Shown piece after piece: positions 41,252 to 50,915 of a stretch of 64,000 bases of DNA (positions within the stretch are counted from its first letter, which is position 1; the number at the start of each line of letters is the position of its first letter). The translations under genes were made by a program, and so were the position numbers. The notes under the pieces were generated by a model. It saw only the letters and a program-made list of their open reading frames with translations. It was not told the origin of the DNA and did not search any database. This DNA is from Candidatus Sulfopaludibacter sp. SbA3 (lineage in GTDB: Bacteria; Acidobacteriota; Terriglobia; Bryobacterales; Bryobacteraceae). The DNA lies in assembly GCA_945890485.1 (NCBI GenBank), contig CAMDCN010000008.1, positions 62,001 to 126,000 of the forward strand. Direction: 5' to 3'.

Positions 41252-44128
41252 CTACCGGCGAATGGTAATCACGATGGGATCGCTCTGCTCCGCGCGGCTC
41301 AAACTCCGGACCTGCAGCACCGCCGGACCCGGCTGCTGCGTTTCCGGAATCTGCGCCGAAATCTGGCCATCGGCCGTCTGAATCAGCGGTAGCGGTAATT
41401 CATTAATCACCACGCAAGATCCGCCAAGCACGGTCGGCGCAGGCAACGTATCGGCCACCGCCGGCGCCGCCAAGCGGGAACCAGTTATCGTGACAAACGA
41501 ACCCGGCCGGAAGTTCTGCGTCCCGTCGATCGAATTGACGACACCCCGCGTCCCCGTCGCGACCACAGGCCGCGGCGCGGTGCCATTGGCATAAACGGGA
41601 ATCACGCTCAACCCGCTCACCCCGATGCTATACGCGTTGCCTTGGCTATCCACGACCAACTGCCGAGCCGGTACATTCACGCGGGCCGCGCCGAATACGC
41701 TGAAGGCCGGGTTCTCCGGAGCCACCGCGATCACGGTTTCGGCGCCCGTTTCGATATTGACGAGTTCGAGCGTCGGCCGCGCGTCGTCGCGCGTCACGCT
41801 CGTCAGGTTCTGCCGCACCGGCGTCGTCATCCGCAGAAACCGCTTGTCGTCGATCGGATAAACACTCGCGACGTTGCGCTGGCCGTTCGAAACGATGGTC
41901 TGTGTCGGCGGCTGGCCGGGGGCCGGGGCGGGGCCAAACTGCGTGACGCCGGGGCGCTCACTGCCGCCTATGATCGCCAGGGACGAGCTCAGGATCAAGC
42001 CGTTTGCGAGAAAATATGCGCCGTCTTTCGACCCCGCCAGCGGGCCGAAATAGCTGACCGGCGCCTGATCATAGAGCTGCCGGCTGGCCGTATACGTGTC
42101 GGCGAGCGCGTCATAAAGATAGGCGTTCGAGTTGCCAGCCATCGTTAGAATGGCCTCGCCGCCCGGAGTGGCGACCATCGAGATGGGGCTGGTTACCGTC
42201 ACGGGAGTGATGTTGTTGGCCTGCCGAGGAGTCGCCTGGTTGCCGATGACGCGCCAAAAGCTGCCGTTCGACATCATGAACTGCAGGCCGGAGAGGCCGT
42301 ACGCTAACGCGATGGGCCGTATGGCCGCTTGCGCTCCCACACGCGGAATGGGCGGGAACTCAATCTTTCCAAACTCCCTTTGCGTATCGAGATCGATAAC
42401 CGTAATCGATTCGCCCCCCGAATCGCCAACGTACAGCGTGCTACCGTCCGGCGTCATCGCCATGGCATGGGGCAACTGACCGACTTCGATCGGCTCTACC
42501 AGCTTCTGCCGGCGAATATCAAAAACTTCTATGCGATTGAACCCGGCATTCGAAATATACAGCCGGCCCCGGGGCTCATCGAGCACCATATCCCACAGGC
42601 CTTCATTGTTATTCAAGGCCACGGGAATCGGGTAGATCACCCCGCGCTGATCGCGCACGCGGTAGTTCATATAAACCCGAATCGTGTTTGGGAAATTGAT
42701 CGCGTCGTTCGACGCAACGCTCACGTTCAGCGCCGTTCCGCCGCCGCCCGCGGCCGCCGTGAACAAATTCGTACCCGGCTGACGCACCACGCCGCTGCGC
42801 CCGGAATCCATCGTCAAAGTAACGGTCGACGGCGCCAAGCCGCTGGAGACCTGCATGATCAAGGCCGTCGTGGTGTTCGGAATGCTATAGCTCAATCGGC
42901 CTTTGCCGAGGTTGGTCATGCGAACGGTGGCGCGCGCCGCTCCCTTGTTGCACTCGTCGTTGGCGAGGAAGACCTGAGTGGTCTCCGGGTTCAGAATCGG
43001 GTAGTCGTAAATCGTCGACACGGGCAGATGCAAAAGGCCGGACTCGCTCAGCGCCCAAAGGTCGTCTCCGCTGGCATTCGAAACCATTTGGCCCAGAATC
43101 GACTCGCGCAGTTTGAGTCCGAGCCGTACGCCCAGATTCGTGGAATTCGTGACATAGAGCACGTTCGCCACCGGACGCGCGGTCGTTGCCGCCGTATTGA
43201 ACGAACTGTAGATCGTCTCGCCTTCCCGGTTGAACGCACTGCCGCCGAGATTACGCTGGATATTGAACGCCGGGTTTACGCCCGCACCTACAAAGAACGG
43301 GAGATTAGCCGTGCTCATCTGACCAACGACGGCCAGGGTGGCGGTGTCGTATAGGGTGGATCCCGCCATGAACCGGCTGCCATCGGGAGACATGGAGAGG
43401 ATGGTTGACTGGCCAGTGACGGTGCGGCTTTTCACGACCGTGCCGGAGGCGACCTCATACACGAACAACGTGGTTTGGGCTGCGTTGGTGGTCTGATTGA
43501 TCGCTACCATGCCAATCAGGAAACTTCCTCCGGGCGTCGGCAACAGTCGGCCGGGAAACGCCGTCGCCGGGCGGCCGGCGAAAACCGCGGGCAGCGGGTT
43601 CGGCGTCGTGATTGCCGGGGGGAAGGGAACTGAGTAGACCTGCTGACCGGACTGCTGCGTTCTGTCATAGAGCAGCAACGTATTTAGAGCGTTGTTTGTG
43701 CCTGTGCCTTGTGTCGTCACAAGTGCGCGCCCGTCGAATCCGACGGCGACACCTTCAGGCCGGGCGGGAAGCGAAACAGAATTCACGACGCTTTCCGTGC
43801 CGAGGTCGATGACGGAGAGGGAGGCGCTCTGAGTGTTGGTAACAAACAGATAGTTGTTGTCCGGCGACAACGCGGCAGCCAGGGGAAACTGGCCGACGGG
43901 AATGCGATTTACGATCCGCTTCTCGGCGGTGGAGAAGACGTCGACCCGGTTGGCGGCGGAGTTGACGAGGTAGAGCTTGCCCCGGATCTCGTCGAGCACC
44001 ACGTCCGACGGTGTTCCGCCCAGGCTGTAAACCGTACCGAAGGTTGCGCCGGTGTTCTGGGCCAAAAGCGCGGTGGCGGCCAGAAAAAGTGCGGCGGAAC
44101 AGCGGACGAGGGCCGATTGCAGGATCAT
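41252..44128 (-). CDS. Secreted YVTN-type propeller protein with Solibacter-type C-terminal domain
   Basis: The 958-residue product has a signal peptide (CSAALFLAATALLAQN). The N-terminal half contains YVTN-like blades (GKLYLVNSAANRVDVFS, NNYLFVTNTQSASLSVIDL), and a second set appears later (GRLYISNAGFNRIEVFDI, GSTLYVGDSGGESITVIDL), which indicates two propellers around a central beta domain. The C-terminal ~90 residues (RPGSFVTITGSRLA, LPAPTVLGGSCVVI, GQISAQIPE) match the TIGR03437 domain that is abundant in Solibacter. A cell-surface binding role is likely. The gene is divergent from the DUF192 gene. Confidence 0.75.
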   Translation of the reverse strand: MILQSALVRCSAALFLAATALLAQNTGATFGTVYSLGGTPSDVVLDEIRGKLYLVNSAANRVDVFSTAEKRIVNRIPVGQFPLAAALSPDNNYLFVTNTQSASLSVIDLGTESVVNSVSLPARPEGVAVGFDGRALVTTQGTGTNNALNTLLLYDRTQQSGQQVYSVPFPPAITTPNPLPAVFAGRPATAFPGRLLPTPGGSFLIGMVAINQTTNAAQTTLFVYEVASGTVVKSRTVTGQSTILSMSPDGSRFMAGSTLYDTATLAVVGQMSTANLPFFVGAGVNPAFNIQRNLGGSAFNREGETIYSSFNTAATTARPVANVLYVTNSTNLGVRLGLKLRESILGQMVSNASGDDLWALSESGLLHLPVSTIYDYPILNPETTQVFLANDECNKGAARATVRMTNLGKGRLSYSIPNTTTALIMQVSSGLAPSTVTLTMDSGRSGVVRQPGTNLFTAAAGGGGTALNVSVASNDAINFPNTIRVYMNYRVRDQRGVIYPIPVALNNNEGLWDMVLDEPRGRLYISNAGFNRIEVFDIRRQKLVEPIEVGQLPHAMAMTPDGSTLYVGDSGGESITVIDLDTQREFGKIEFPPIPRVGAQAAIRPIALAYGLSGLQFMMSNGSFWRVIGNQATPRQANNITPVTVTSPISMVATPGGEAILTMAGNSNAYLYDALADTYTASRQLYDQAPVSYFGPLAGSKDGAYFLANGLILSSSLAIIGGSERPGVTQFGPAPAPGQPPTQTIVSNGQRNVASVYPIDDKRFLRMTTPVRQNLTSVTRDDARPTLELVNIETGAETVIAVAPENPAFSVFGAARVNVPARQLVVDSQGNAYSIGVSGLSVIPVYANGTAPRPVVATGTRGVVNSIDGTQNFRPGSFVTITGSRLAAPAVADTLPAPTVLGGSCVVINELPLPLIQTADGQISAQIPETQQPGPAVLQVRSLSRAEQSDPIVITIRR

Positions 44129-44224
44129 AAGCGAGTTCGCTAGTCTAACCCATTAGCATCGCAAAAGTTTCCGTGGCCGGCGCAACATATTCCCGGTTGG
44201 TGGGTTGAAGAGGGAAATCTCATC

Positions 44225-44593
44225 GTGACCGTCAAACTGTCAGTGAAGAACTTGACTCGGGGCACTGTTGTCGCTTCCGAAGCCGACATCGCTGACACCA
44301 GCGCAAAGCGGCGCACAGGCCTGTTACCTAGAACAGAGCTGCTCCCCGGCGAGGGCCTGTGGATTGTTCCTTGCGAAGGTGTCCACACGTTCGCGATGAA
44401 GTTCCCGATCGACGTTCTGTATCTGAACAAAAAGCGGAAAGTCCTGAAAATTCGCGACAACATGAAGAAGAGCCGGATCTCGTTCTGCCTGACGGCCCAC
44501 TCGGTCCTTGAACTTCCCGCTGGAATGGCCGCCCAGACCGGCACGGTTGTGGGCGACGAACTGGAACTCGAGAAGCGCCAGGTGGAGCCATGA
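44225..44593 (+). CDS. DUF192 family protein
   Basis: The 122-residue protein begins at GTG 44225, preceded by GAGGG. It contains the DUF192 core: SAKRRTGLLPRTELLPGEGL, then GVHTFAMKFPIDVLYLNKKR and a late LELPAGMA. These are compact beta proteins that are widespread and not well characterised. This copy lacks a signal peptide. Its stop overlaps the start of the TPR lipoprotein (ATGA), so it leads the operon that continues into the tad pilus genes. Confidence 0.85.
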   Translation: MTVKLSVKNLTRGTVVASEADIADTSAKRRTGLLPRTELLPGEGLWIVPCEGVHTFAMKFPIDVLYLNKKRKVLKIRDNMKKSRISFCLTAHSVLELPAGMAAQTGTVVGDELELEKRQVEP

Positions 44594-45561
44594 GGCTGCT
44601 GTTGCTGGTGCTGGCCACCCTGGCCGCTTGCGGCTGCGGACGTCACCAGCACGCCGCCCGGATGCAGCGGCCGAAATTGCCGCCGATGATGCAGCAACAG
44701 GTGGTGAACGCGGTAAATGCCGGCGACGGAAACATCCGGGTCCGGCGTCTTCGCGAGCGGTTGGCGGCCGAGCCGCGCAACGTGACGGCGCGATTGGAAC
44801 TGGCGACGGAGTACGGCGCGATGGGCTATCCCGAACTCGAATTGGAGCACTGCCGGATCGCCGTCGAACGTTTTCCGGATTCGTCGATCGCTGTCGAGCG
44901 TCTGGCGAAAAGCCTGCGCAGGGCCGGGTCGCCGCAGCAGGCCGCCGAGGTGATCGCTGGTCTGGTGGCGCAGCAAGCCACGCCCACTCTCGAAGCACTG
45001 GCGTGGGCGGGGATTCTTCTCGATGAAGCTACTCGCTTTCGCGAAGGCGAGGCCATGCATCGCCGGGCGCTCGCCTTCGATGGGCGCCGCGACTACCTGC
45101 ACAACAATCTCGGCTACAATCTGCTCTTACAGGAGAGATACCCTGAAGCCGCCGAGGCCTTCCGGCGGGCACTCGAATTGAATGGGGCTTCCCTCACCGC
45201 CCGCAACAATCTCGGCCGGACTCTGGTACAGATGGGCCCGGCCACACCTTCGGCGGATGCGATTGCCCAGTTCCAGCGGGCCGCCGATCTGGCCATCGCG
45301 CACAACAACGCTGCGACGGCGCTGTATGAAAGAGGCGATTTGGCTGGGGCGAGGAAGGAGTTGGAGACCGCTCTGGAATATCGCCGCGATCTGCCTCAAA
45401 TTCTTGAAAATCTCCGGCTGGTAGCTGCTGACGACGGCCAGCCCATCGAGATGCCGCGGCCACGGCCCGGCTGGTTGCAGAAAGTCGGCCACGGAATTAA
45501 AGTAGCGTTCGGCACCCCGGACGTGCGACAAAAGACAGGGACGGCGGAAGCTGCCCGTTGA
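44590..45561 (+). CDS. TPR lipoprotein (TadD-like)
   Basis: The 323-residue protein has a lipoprotein signal ending LAAC (residues 11-14; MRLLLLVLATLAACGCG). The rest is largely tetratricopeptide repeats, such as LHNNLGYNLLLQERYPEAAE and ARNNLGRTLVQMG. A TPR lipoprotein is a usual part of tad loci (TadD), where it helps to place the secretin in the outer membrane. The gene lies 31 bases before the Flp pilin start, which supports that role, though TadD is normally closer to tadC. Confidence 0.72.
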   Translation: MRLLLLVLATLAACGCGRHQHAARMQRPKLPPMMQQQVVNAVNAGDGNIRVRRLRERLAAEPRNVTARLELATEYGAMGYPELELEHCRIAVERFPDSSIAVERLAKSLRRAGSPQQAAEVIAGLVAQQATPTLEALAWAGILLDEATRFREGEAMHRRALAFDGRRDYLHNNLGYNLLLQERYPEAAEAFRRALELNGASLTARNNLGRTLVQMGPATPSADAIAQFQRAADLAIAHNNAATALYERGDLAGARKELETALEYRRDLPQILENLRLVAADDGQPIEMPRPRPGWLQKVGHGIKVAFGTPDVRQKTGTAEAAR

Positions 45562-45592
45562 GAAGTACCCGTTGAGACGTAGAGGAATCCCC

Positions 45593-45781
45593 ATGATCAA
45601 ACAGATTTTGCTTCGGCTTTGGAAAGAAGAAGACGGCCAGGACCTTGTCGAGTACGCGCTGATTGTAGCTGCCGTCGGCTTGGCCCTGATCACCACGGTC
45701 AACCAGCTTTCGACCGCCATCGTTAGCCTCTATTCGTCGATTACCCAGGGTTTGACCTCGATCGGCGCCTCCGGCCAGTAA
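45593..45781 (+). CDS. flp: Flp-family type IVb pilin
   Basis: The 62-residue protein starts at ATG 45593 (AGAGGAA upstream; ATG 45572 is further out and lacks a site). The N-terminus MIKQILLRLWKEEDG is a short basic/acidic leader. GQDLVEYALIVAAVGLALIT is the Flp signature: the prepilin peptidase should cut after Gly15, leaving Gln1 with Glu5 and Tyr6 (E-Y pair) at the start of the hydrophobic stem. It is the major subunit of the Tad pilus encoded downstream. Confidence 0.93.
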   Translation: MIKQILLRLWKEEDGQDLVEYALIVAAVGLALITTVNQLSTAIVSLYSSITQGLTSIGASGQ

Positions 45782-45794
45782 GCCGTTCACGTCT

Positions 45795-47195
45795 ATGGAG
45801 CCGCGTCCGCCATCGACGATGGTCCGTTGGCTCCTGCCGGACTTGAGTCTACTGCTGGTCGCGGTGACGTTGTTTTATGCGCTGGTTCTGTATCAGGCGC
45901 CAACGCAATTTTTCCGCGATTCAGACGCCGGCTGGCACATTCGGAACGGCGAGCGGATTTTGGCGACGGGCACCGTTCCCCAAGTAGACCCTTGGTCATT
46001 TGCCCGGCCTGGCCAAGAGTGGTTTGCCTGGGAGTGGGGCGCGGATGTGGCCATGGCGTGGGCGCACCAGCAGGCCGGGCTGCGCGGGGTCGTTCTTCTC
46101 TATCTGGCACTAGTCGGGATTTGCTCCTGGCTTTGGATGCGCCTGCAATGGGTGTACGGCGGCTCTTTCGGTTTGGCCGCGCTATTTGCCGCGCCCCTCT
46201 TGACCACGGTGCAACTGCATTGGCTGGCCCGACCTCACGTTTTTGGCTGGGTGTGCCTTCTCGCAGCTCTCTACTTGGTGGAAACAGGACGCTACCGGTG
46301 GCTCATTCCGCTGGCCGTCGTCTGGGCCAATCTGCACGGCAGCTTTATCCTGCTGCCTGCGCTACTGGTCTGTTACGGCTTCCGCGTCAGGCGGTGCTGG
46401 CTGTGGGCCATCGGCGTATCCCTTGCGACGCTGCTGAATCCCTATGGCTGGCGGGTGCACGCGCACATCTGGAGCTACCTGCGGAATAACGAACTGCTTG
46501 ACCGTGTGGCCGAGTTCCAGACCTTCAATTTCCACTCGGAAGGCTCGGCGCAAGTGATGCTGGCTCTGCTTTTGGTGATGGCTGGGGCGATTTGTGCCTT
46601 GCAGGCCGGCCGCTGGCCCCACGCGCTGTGGATGCTCGGTCTGGTGATCCTCAGCCTGCGTTCCGCCCGAGGACTACCCGTGTTGGCGCTGGCGGGACTG
46701 CCGATGGCGAACGCGGCCCTGTCGCAGGTTTTGGCCAGCCATTGGCCCACGCAGTTTGCCTATTTTGCCCGGCTTCGGGCCTGGGACCGGCAGATTCACG
46801 GCGGCGCTTTGGCCGTGGGAATCGCCGTTGTCTTCGGCTTGGCGGCGATGGGGACGAATGCGGATTTCCCTTCCACGCAATTTCCGGTGGTGGCCGCCGC
46901 TCAGGTGCCTCCCTCCGCACGGCTCCTCGCGCCCGACAGCTACGGCGGCTACTTGATCTATCGCGGCCGTCAGGTGTACTTCGATGGCCGCAGCGACTAT
47001 TACGGGGCCGAATTCATGAAGGAGTACGTCAAACTCGTCGAAGTGCGGCCCGGCTACCGCGAGATCCTGGCTAAGTACGACTTCACACATGCGCTGCTGC
47101 CGGTTCGCTATTCGCTCGTCGAAGCCCTGACAACGCAAGGCTGGCGCGAGCGCTACCGGGATGAAGTTTCTGTAGTTCTTGAACGGAACTTCTAG
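45795..47195 (+). CDS. GT-C-like polytopic membrane protein inside the tad locus
   Basis: The 466-residue protein has about nine membrane helices. After the first helix comes a loop with FRDSDAGWHIRNGERILATG and DPWSF, an acidic first-loop pattern like that in GT-C polyprenyl-phosphate-dependent glycosyltransferases; the C-terminal soluble part has YGGYLIYRGRQVYFDGRSDYY. It is not a prepilin peptidase: no TadV/CpaA aspartate motifs are seen. It lies between the pilin and cpaB genes. Pilin glycosylation is a reasonable guess from the position, but the family is not clearly identified. Confidence 0.6.
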   Translation: MEPRPPSTMVRWLLPDLSLLLVAVTLFYALVLYQAPTQFFRDSDAGWHIRNGERILATGTVPQVDPWSFARPGQEWFAWEWGADVAMAWAHQQAGLRGVVLLYLALVGICSWLWMRLQWVYGGSFGLAALFAAPLLTTVQLHWLARPHVFGWVCLLAALYLVETGRYRWLIPLAVVWANLHGSFILLPALLVCYGFRVRRCWLWAIGVSLATLLNPYGWRVHAHIWSYLRNNELLDRVAEFQTFNFHSEGSAQVMLALLLVMAGAICALQAGRWPHALWMLGLVILSLRSARGLPVLALAGLPMANAALSQVLASHWPTQFAYFARLRAWDRQIHGGALAVGIAVVFGLAAMGTNADFPSTQFPVVAAAQVPPSARLLAPDSYGGYLIYRGRQVYFDGRSDYYGAEFMKEYVKLVEVRPGYREILAKYDFTHALLPVRYSLVEALTTQGWRERYRDEVSVVLERNF

Positions 47196-47249
47196 AGGTA
47201 TGCTGTGTTAATACTTTTTCCACGATGCGTGCCAATTGAAGGATAGGGA

Positions 47250-48218
47250 ATGGACCGGCAGAAGCTTCTGATGATCTTCGGCGGTGCTGCGGTAGCTGCG
47301 GCTCTGCTGACCTGGTTTCTCTATTCCGCCACTGTGGCGCCAAAGAGTGAAAAGCTCGTACAGGTGCTGGCCTCCAGCGCGAATCTTCCCGCTGGAACGC
47401 GGCTGCAAAAGATCCACTTCAAGAAGATCACCATGGCCGCCAAAGACGTGCCGCCGGGCGTGCTGCAAGATGAGAAAGCCGGGATCGATCGGACGCTGCT
47501 CTATCCGATGGGCCTGAATGAACCCGTCCTGGCCGGCCGGCTTTCGAGCGTCTCCGGCGCCGATGGCGCCGCCTCCATGATTGAACCCGGCAAACGGGCT
47601 GTCAGCGTTTCGGTCAACGATGCGTCCAGCGCCAGCGGCCTCATTCAAGCCCGCTCGCACGTGGATGTCCTGTTTACGAAGCCCGGCTCGATGCTCGAAG
47701 CCGTCACGACCACGGTGCTTGAAGATGTTGTCGTCCTCTCCGTTGGCCGCGTCGTCGAACCTGCCGGCGCCGCGCCCGTCGCCCCGACCGGAGGCACGGC
47801 CACACCGGCGCCGGTGAGCTCCAGCCAGAACCGGGCCGTTACTTTGTTGGTCACCCCGGAGCAGGCACGGATCCTGGAGCTAGCTAAGAATCAGGGCCGC
47901 GTCTCACTCGCCCTGCGCAATCCTAAAGACGAATCCAAGTCGGAAGCGGCGGAACCGCCGTCCGTCACGGCCGAATCCATCGACCCGGGCGGCGCCTACC
48001 GCTCCCAACGCCTGAAAATGCAGGCGCAGAACCGTCTGCGGTCCGTCCCGAATCTCCGCGATGACCAGGCGTGGGCCAAGCTCATCGGCGAAGATATCGA
48101 TCCGAACAAGCCCGCCGCTGCGCCCAGGCCGTCCGAGAAGAAAGAACCTCCGAAGCCGCGATTCACCGTCGACGTGTTTCGCGGGGACAAGCACGTGCAA
48201 GAGTCCTTTCAGGAATAG
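47250..48218 (+). CDS. cpaB: Flp pilus assembly protein CpaB
   Basis: The 322-residue protein has an N-terminal membrane anchor (LLMIFGGAAVAAALLTWFLY), a SAF domain (about residues 35-100; VLASSANLPAGTRLQKIHFK) and a CpaB/RcpC region with SVSVNDASSASGLIQARSHV and DVLFTKPGSM. CpaB is a periplasmic partner of the secretin in Tad pilus machines. The ~100-residue C-terminal extension is Pro- and Lys-rich and lies before the cpaC start by 11 bases. AAGGA precedes the ATG. Confidence 0.9.
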   Translation: MDRQKLLMIFGGAAVAAALLTWFLYSATVAPKSEKLVQVLASSANLPAGTRLQKIHFKKITMAAKDVPPGVLQDEKAGIDRTLLYPMGLNEPVLAGRLSSVSGADGAASMIEPGKRAVSVSVNDASSASGLIQARSHVDVLFTKPGSMLEAVTTTVLEDVVVLSVGRVVEPAGAAPVAPTGGTATPAPVSSSQNRAVTLLVTPEQARILELAKNQGRVSLALRNPKDESKSEAAEPPSVTAESIDPGGAYRSQRLKMQAQNRLRSVPNLRDDQAWAKLIGEDIDPNKPAAAPRPSEKKEPPKPRFTVDVFRGDKHVQESFQE

Positions 48219-48229
48219 CCCGCCTAACC

Positions 48230-49639
48230 ATGCGACCGAAGCCCCTCTCTCTTCTCCTTCCGCTGCTGTTGTTGTGTTCCATCGCATGGGGACAGGCTGG
48301 GCCGTCAAAGGAACTCACGCTTACTGTAGGCCGGGGCGAGCTCCTACAGTTTGAAGGCGACATCAAAACCGTCGCCGCCTCGGAGCCAAAGATTGCGGAC
48401 GTCATTGTGGTCTCCCCGCGAGAAGTGATGGTGAACGCCAAGGGCATCGGCAAGGCGACCATCGTGATCTGGGAAGACCGCGCCCTGCCCAAACGGTACG
48501 ACATCAACGTCATCGGCGACCCGCAGCAGTACGACCTGGTCCGCCAGGCAGTCCAGCAAGCCGTCGGCGATAGCGCCGTCACCGTGCAGGGCAACGTCGA
48601 AACCATGGTGCTCTCCGGCGCCGTAAAGTCACTGGAAGAATCGAAGCGCGCCGAGGCCGTCGCCTCCACTTACAGCAAGAAAGTCGTCAATCTCCTCTCC
48701 GTGCCGCCCCCGGCCGACCCGCGGCAGATCCTGCTCGAAGTGAAGTTCGCCTCGGTCGATCGGTCGGCGCTGCAGGAGATCGGCTTCAACTTCGTCTCGC
48801 GGAACTCGAAGATGCTCGGCCTCGGCAGCACCCAACAATTCGCGACACCCCGTTTCAGCCAACTGCAGTTTCAGGATCAGGAGTTCTCCAACTCGACGCT
48901 GAACTTCTCTGACCTCCTCAATCTCTTCGTCTTCCGGCCAGACCTGAACCTCGGCGCCACCATCCGCGCCATGCAGGCGCGCAACCTGCTCCAAGTCTTG
49001 GCCGAGCCGAATCTCATCGCGCTCGAAGGCAAGGAAGCCAGTTTCCTGGCCGGCGGCGAGTTTCCGTTCCCGACGCTCACCGCCACGTCCACCGGCGGCG
49101 CCACCGCCCCAGTCGTCACCGTCCAGTTCAAGAAGTTCGGCGTGCAACTCGACTTCACCCCGACGGTCACGGCCTCCGGCGGCATCCACTTGAAAGTCCG
49201 GCCCCAGGTCAGTTCGCTCGACTACGCCAACGCCGTCACGCTGCAAGGCTTCCTGATTCCTGCCGTCGCCACGCGCGTCGCTGAGACCGAAGCAATTCTG
49301 AAAGACGGGGAGAGCTTTGCTGTCGCTGGGCTCATCGATAGCCGAGTCATCCAAAGTCTCAGCCGCGTGAAGTGGCTCGGTGACGTTCCGATTCTCGGAC
49401 AACTGTTCCGCAGCCGGTCCATCCGAAAGACCAACGACGAACTCCTCGTCGTCGTCACGCCACGCTTCGTACGCCCCACCCCGGTCGGCGAAAAGGTTTC
49501 GCTGCCTGACACGGTGGAAGAGTATCTGCCCGCCACCAAGGACGACAAAGACGCCGGCCTGAAAAAGCCGAAAGCGAAAAAGAAGAAGTCCAGCCCGGAG
49601 TTCATCGGCCCCAGTGGACATCAGGAACCCAAGGAGTAA
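48230..49639 (+). CDS. cpaC: Tad pilus secretin CpaC (RcpA)
   Basis: The product is 469 residues from ATG 48230; the longer upstream frame lies inside cpaB. A signal peptide (LLLPLLLLCSIAWGQ) precedes the pilus-secretin N-domain with ELTLTVGRGELLQF, IADVIVVSPREVMVNAKGIG. A BON-like segment (YDLVRQAVQQAVGDSAVTVQ) follows, and then the secretin C-domain (LLQVLAEPNLIALEGKEASF, LAGGEFPFP, VVTPRFVRP). It forms the outer-membrane channel for the Flp pilus. The last 26 bases overlap the TadG-like gene. Confidence 0.92.
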   Translation: MRPKPLSLLLPLLLLCSIAWGQAGPSKELTLTVGRGELLQFEGDIKTVAASEPKIADVIVVSPREVMVNAKGIGKATIVIWEDRALPKRYDINVIGDPQQYDLVRQAVQQAVGDSAVTVQGNVETMVLSGAVKSLEESKRAEAVASTYSKKVVNLLSVPPPADPRQILLEVKFASVDRSALQEIGFNFVSRNSKMLGLGSTQQFATPRFSQLQFQDQEFSNSTLNFSDLLNLFVFRPDLNLGATIRAMQARNLLQVLAEPNLIALEGKEASFLAGGEFPFPTLTATSTGGATAPVVTVQFKKFGVQLDFTPTVTASGGIHLKVRPQVSSLDYANAVTLQGFLIPAVATRVAETEAILKDGESFAVAGLIDSRVIQSLSRVKWLGDVPILGQLFRSRSIRKTNDELLVVVTPRFVRPTPVGEKVSLPDTVEEYLPATKDDKDAGLKKPKAKKKKSSPEFIGPSGHQEPKE

Positions 49640-50915
49640 TCGGCCGGAAGGGTCGCGGCGCGGCCGCCGGCGGGGCAGTGTGTCCATGCAGGTGCTCGTC
49701 CTGATGGTGCCCGTTTTCTTCGGCTTCATGGGCTTTGCGATTGATCTGGGCCGGCTCTATATGGCCCGCAACGAACTGAAAACTGCTGCCAACGCCATGG
49801 CGATCGCGGCGGCGCAGCGCTTGAACGGAACCGAGGCGGCCATTGAAGCGGCGACGGCCTACGCGCAAATCCCGATCGACGCGACCGGCGGCGTGGCGAA
49901 CAAGTATGACTTCGGCGGCTCTACCATCGGCGAAACCAACGGCACATTGAACAGCGAGGCGCCCGTGCTGACGTTTTATGATGCTTCCTCCGCGGCCACG
50001 GGCGTCGAGGGATCCACCGGCGGCGAGGCGAGCGGTGCGACGGCGAAGCATGTCCGCGTGGTAGTCCGCGGTGAAGCGCCGACCCTCTTCTGGCGCTTCC
50101 TCGCTATCGGTCTGGAAGGCCGGGTCAATCTCGCGGCGCAGTCGGTCGCCGGGCAAAGCGCCCCAGTCTGCCAAGCCTGCGGCGTCGAGCCCATCGCGGT
50201 CCAGGCCGTGTCTATCGAAGATACTGTTGACTTCGGTTTCGTCCCCGGAACCCGCTATACGCTCGGCTATCTCTGCACGGGAGGCCCCACTCCTGGCGCG
50301 CTCGCCAACACGGATTCTCGCGTTCCATACATCATGCTCAATCGCCTGAACGAAAGCGCGACCTTCCTGACGGACGAACTCACGCAGCTTTACCGTATCG
50401 GTTCCCAAGGCCTTCCGCCCGCGTCGGATCCGGCGGTCTATTGCCTCCGCGTGAACGCGGAAGAACCCGTGTGGGTGAACGCCGCGCCGCTCGCCTGCAA
50501 CGCCAATCGGGTTGCCAACCAGGTCTCCACTTTCCTCTGCGGGCTCGCCGCCCGATTCGACAATGCCACCGTCCCCGCTGTCTGCAACGCGGTGGCCGAA
50601 TCCGACACCGTCATCGCCGCCAACCCCGCCGACTCGGACCTGGCCGATATTGAAGATTACACCGCCTATACAGGCAATAACCGGCGCATCATCACTGTGC
50701 CCATCGTCGAGACTGCGGCCGAATCCACCATGGTCGTCCTTGGCTTCCGGCAGTTCCTGATTGAACCCGCGGCAAACGATTCCACCGTCAACGCAGCCGA
50801 CCAGAATGGTCGTTTCGCGGCGCTCTATCTCGGCAGCCGCATCCCCGTTAAACAAGGTCGCATCGATGGCTGCACCCAAGCCGCCGGGCCTGGCAAGGTG
50901 GTGTTGCACCAATGA
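49614..50915 (+). CDS. TadG-like pilus-associated protein
   Basis: The product is 433 residues from GTG 49614, inside the end of cpaC. The basic stretch RRGRRRGSVSMQVLVLMVPV and the GFMGFAIDLGRLYMARNELK motif, followed by TAANAMAIAAAQRL, are the signature of TadG/TadE-type N-termini. The remaining 370 residues are extracytoplasmic and contain several Cys pairs (CQACG, YLCTGG, FLCGL), with no clear von Willebrand A domain. TadG is a minor Tad component of poorly known role. The stop overlaps the next gene by 4 bases. Confidence 0.82.
   Translation: MDIRNPRSNRPEGSRRGRRRGSVSMQVLVLMVPVFFGFMGFAIDLGRLYMARNELKTAANAMAIAAAQRLNGTEAAIEAATAYAQIPIDATGGVANKYDFGGSTIGETNGTLNSEAPVLTFYDASSAATGVEGSTGGEASGATAKHVRVVVRGEAPTLFWRFLAIGLEGRVNLAAQSVAGQSAPVCQACGVEPIAVQAVSIEDTVDFGFVPGTRYTLGYLCTGGPTPGALANTDSRVPYIMLNRLNESATFLTDELTQLYRIGSQGLPPASDPAVYCLRVNAEEPVWVNAAPLACNANRVANQVSTFLCGLAARFDNATVPAVCNAVAESDTVIAANPADSDLADIEDYTAYTGNNRRIITVPIVETAAESTMVVLGFRQFLIEPAANDSTVNAADQNGRFAALYLGSRIPVKQGRIDGCTQAAGPGKVVLHQ

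Noticed and set aside
49602-50912. 436-codon minus-strand open frame
   Set aside because: It mirrors the TadG-like gene, which has a clear N-terminal motif and operon context.
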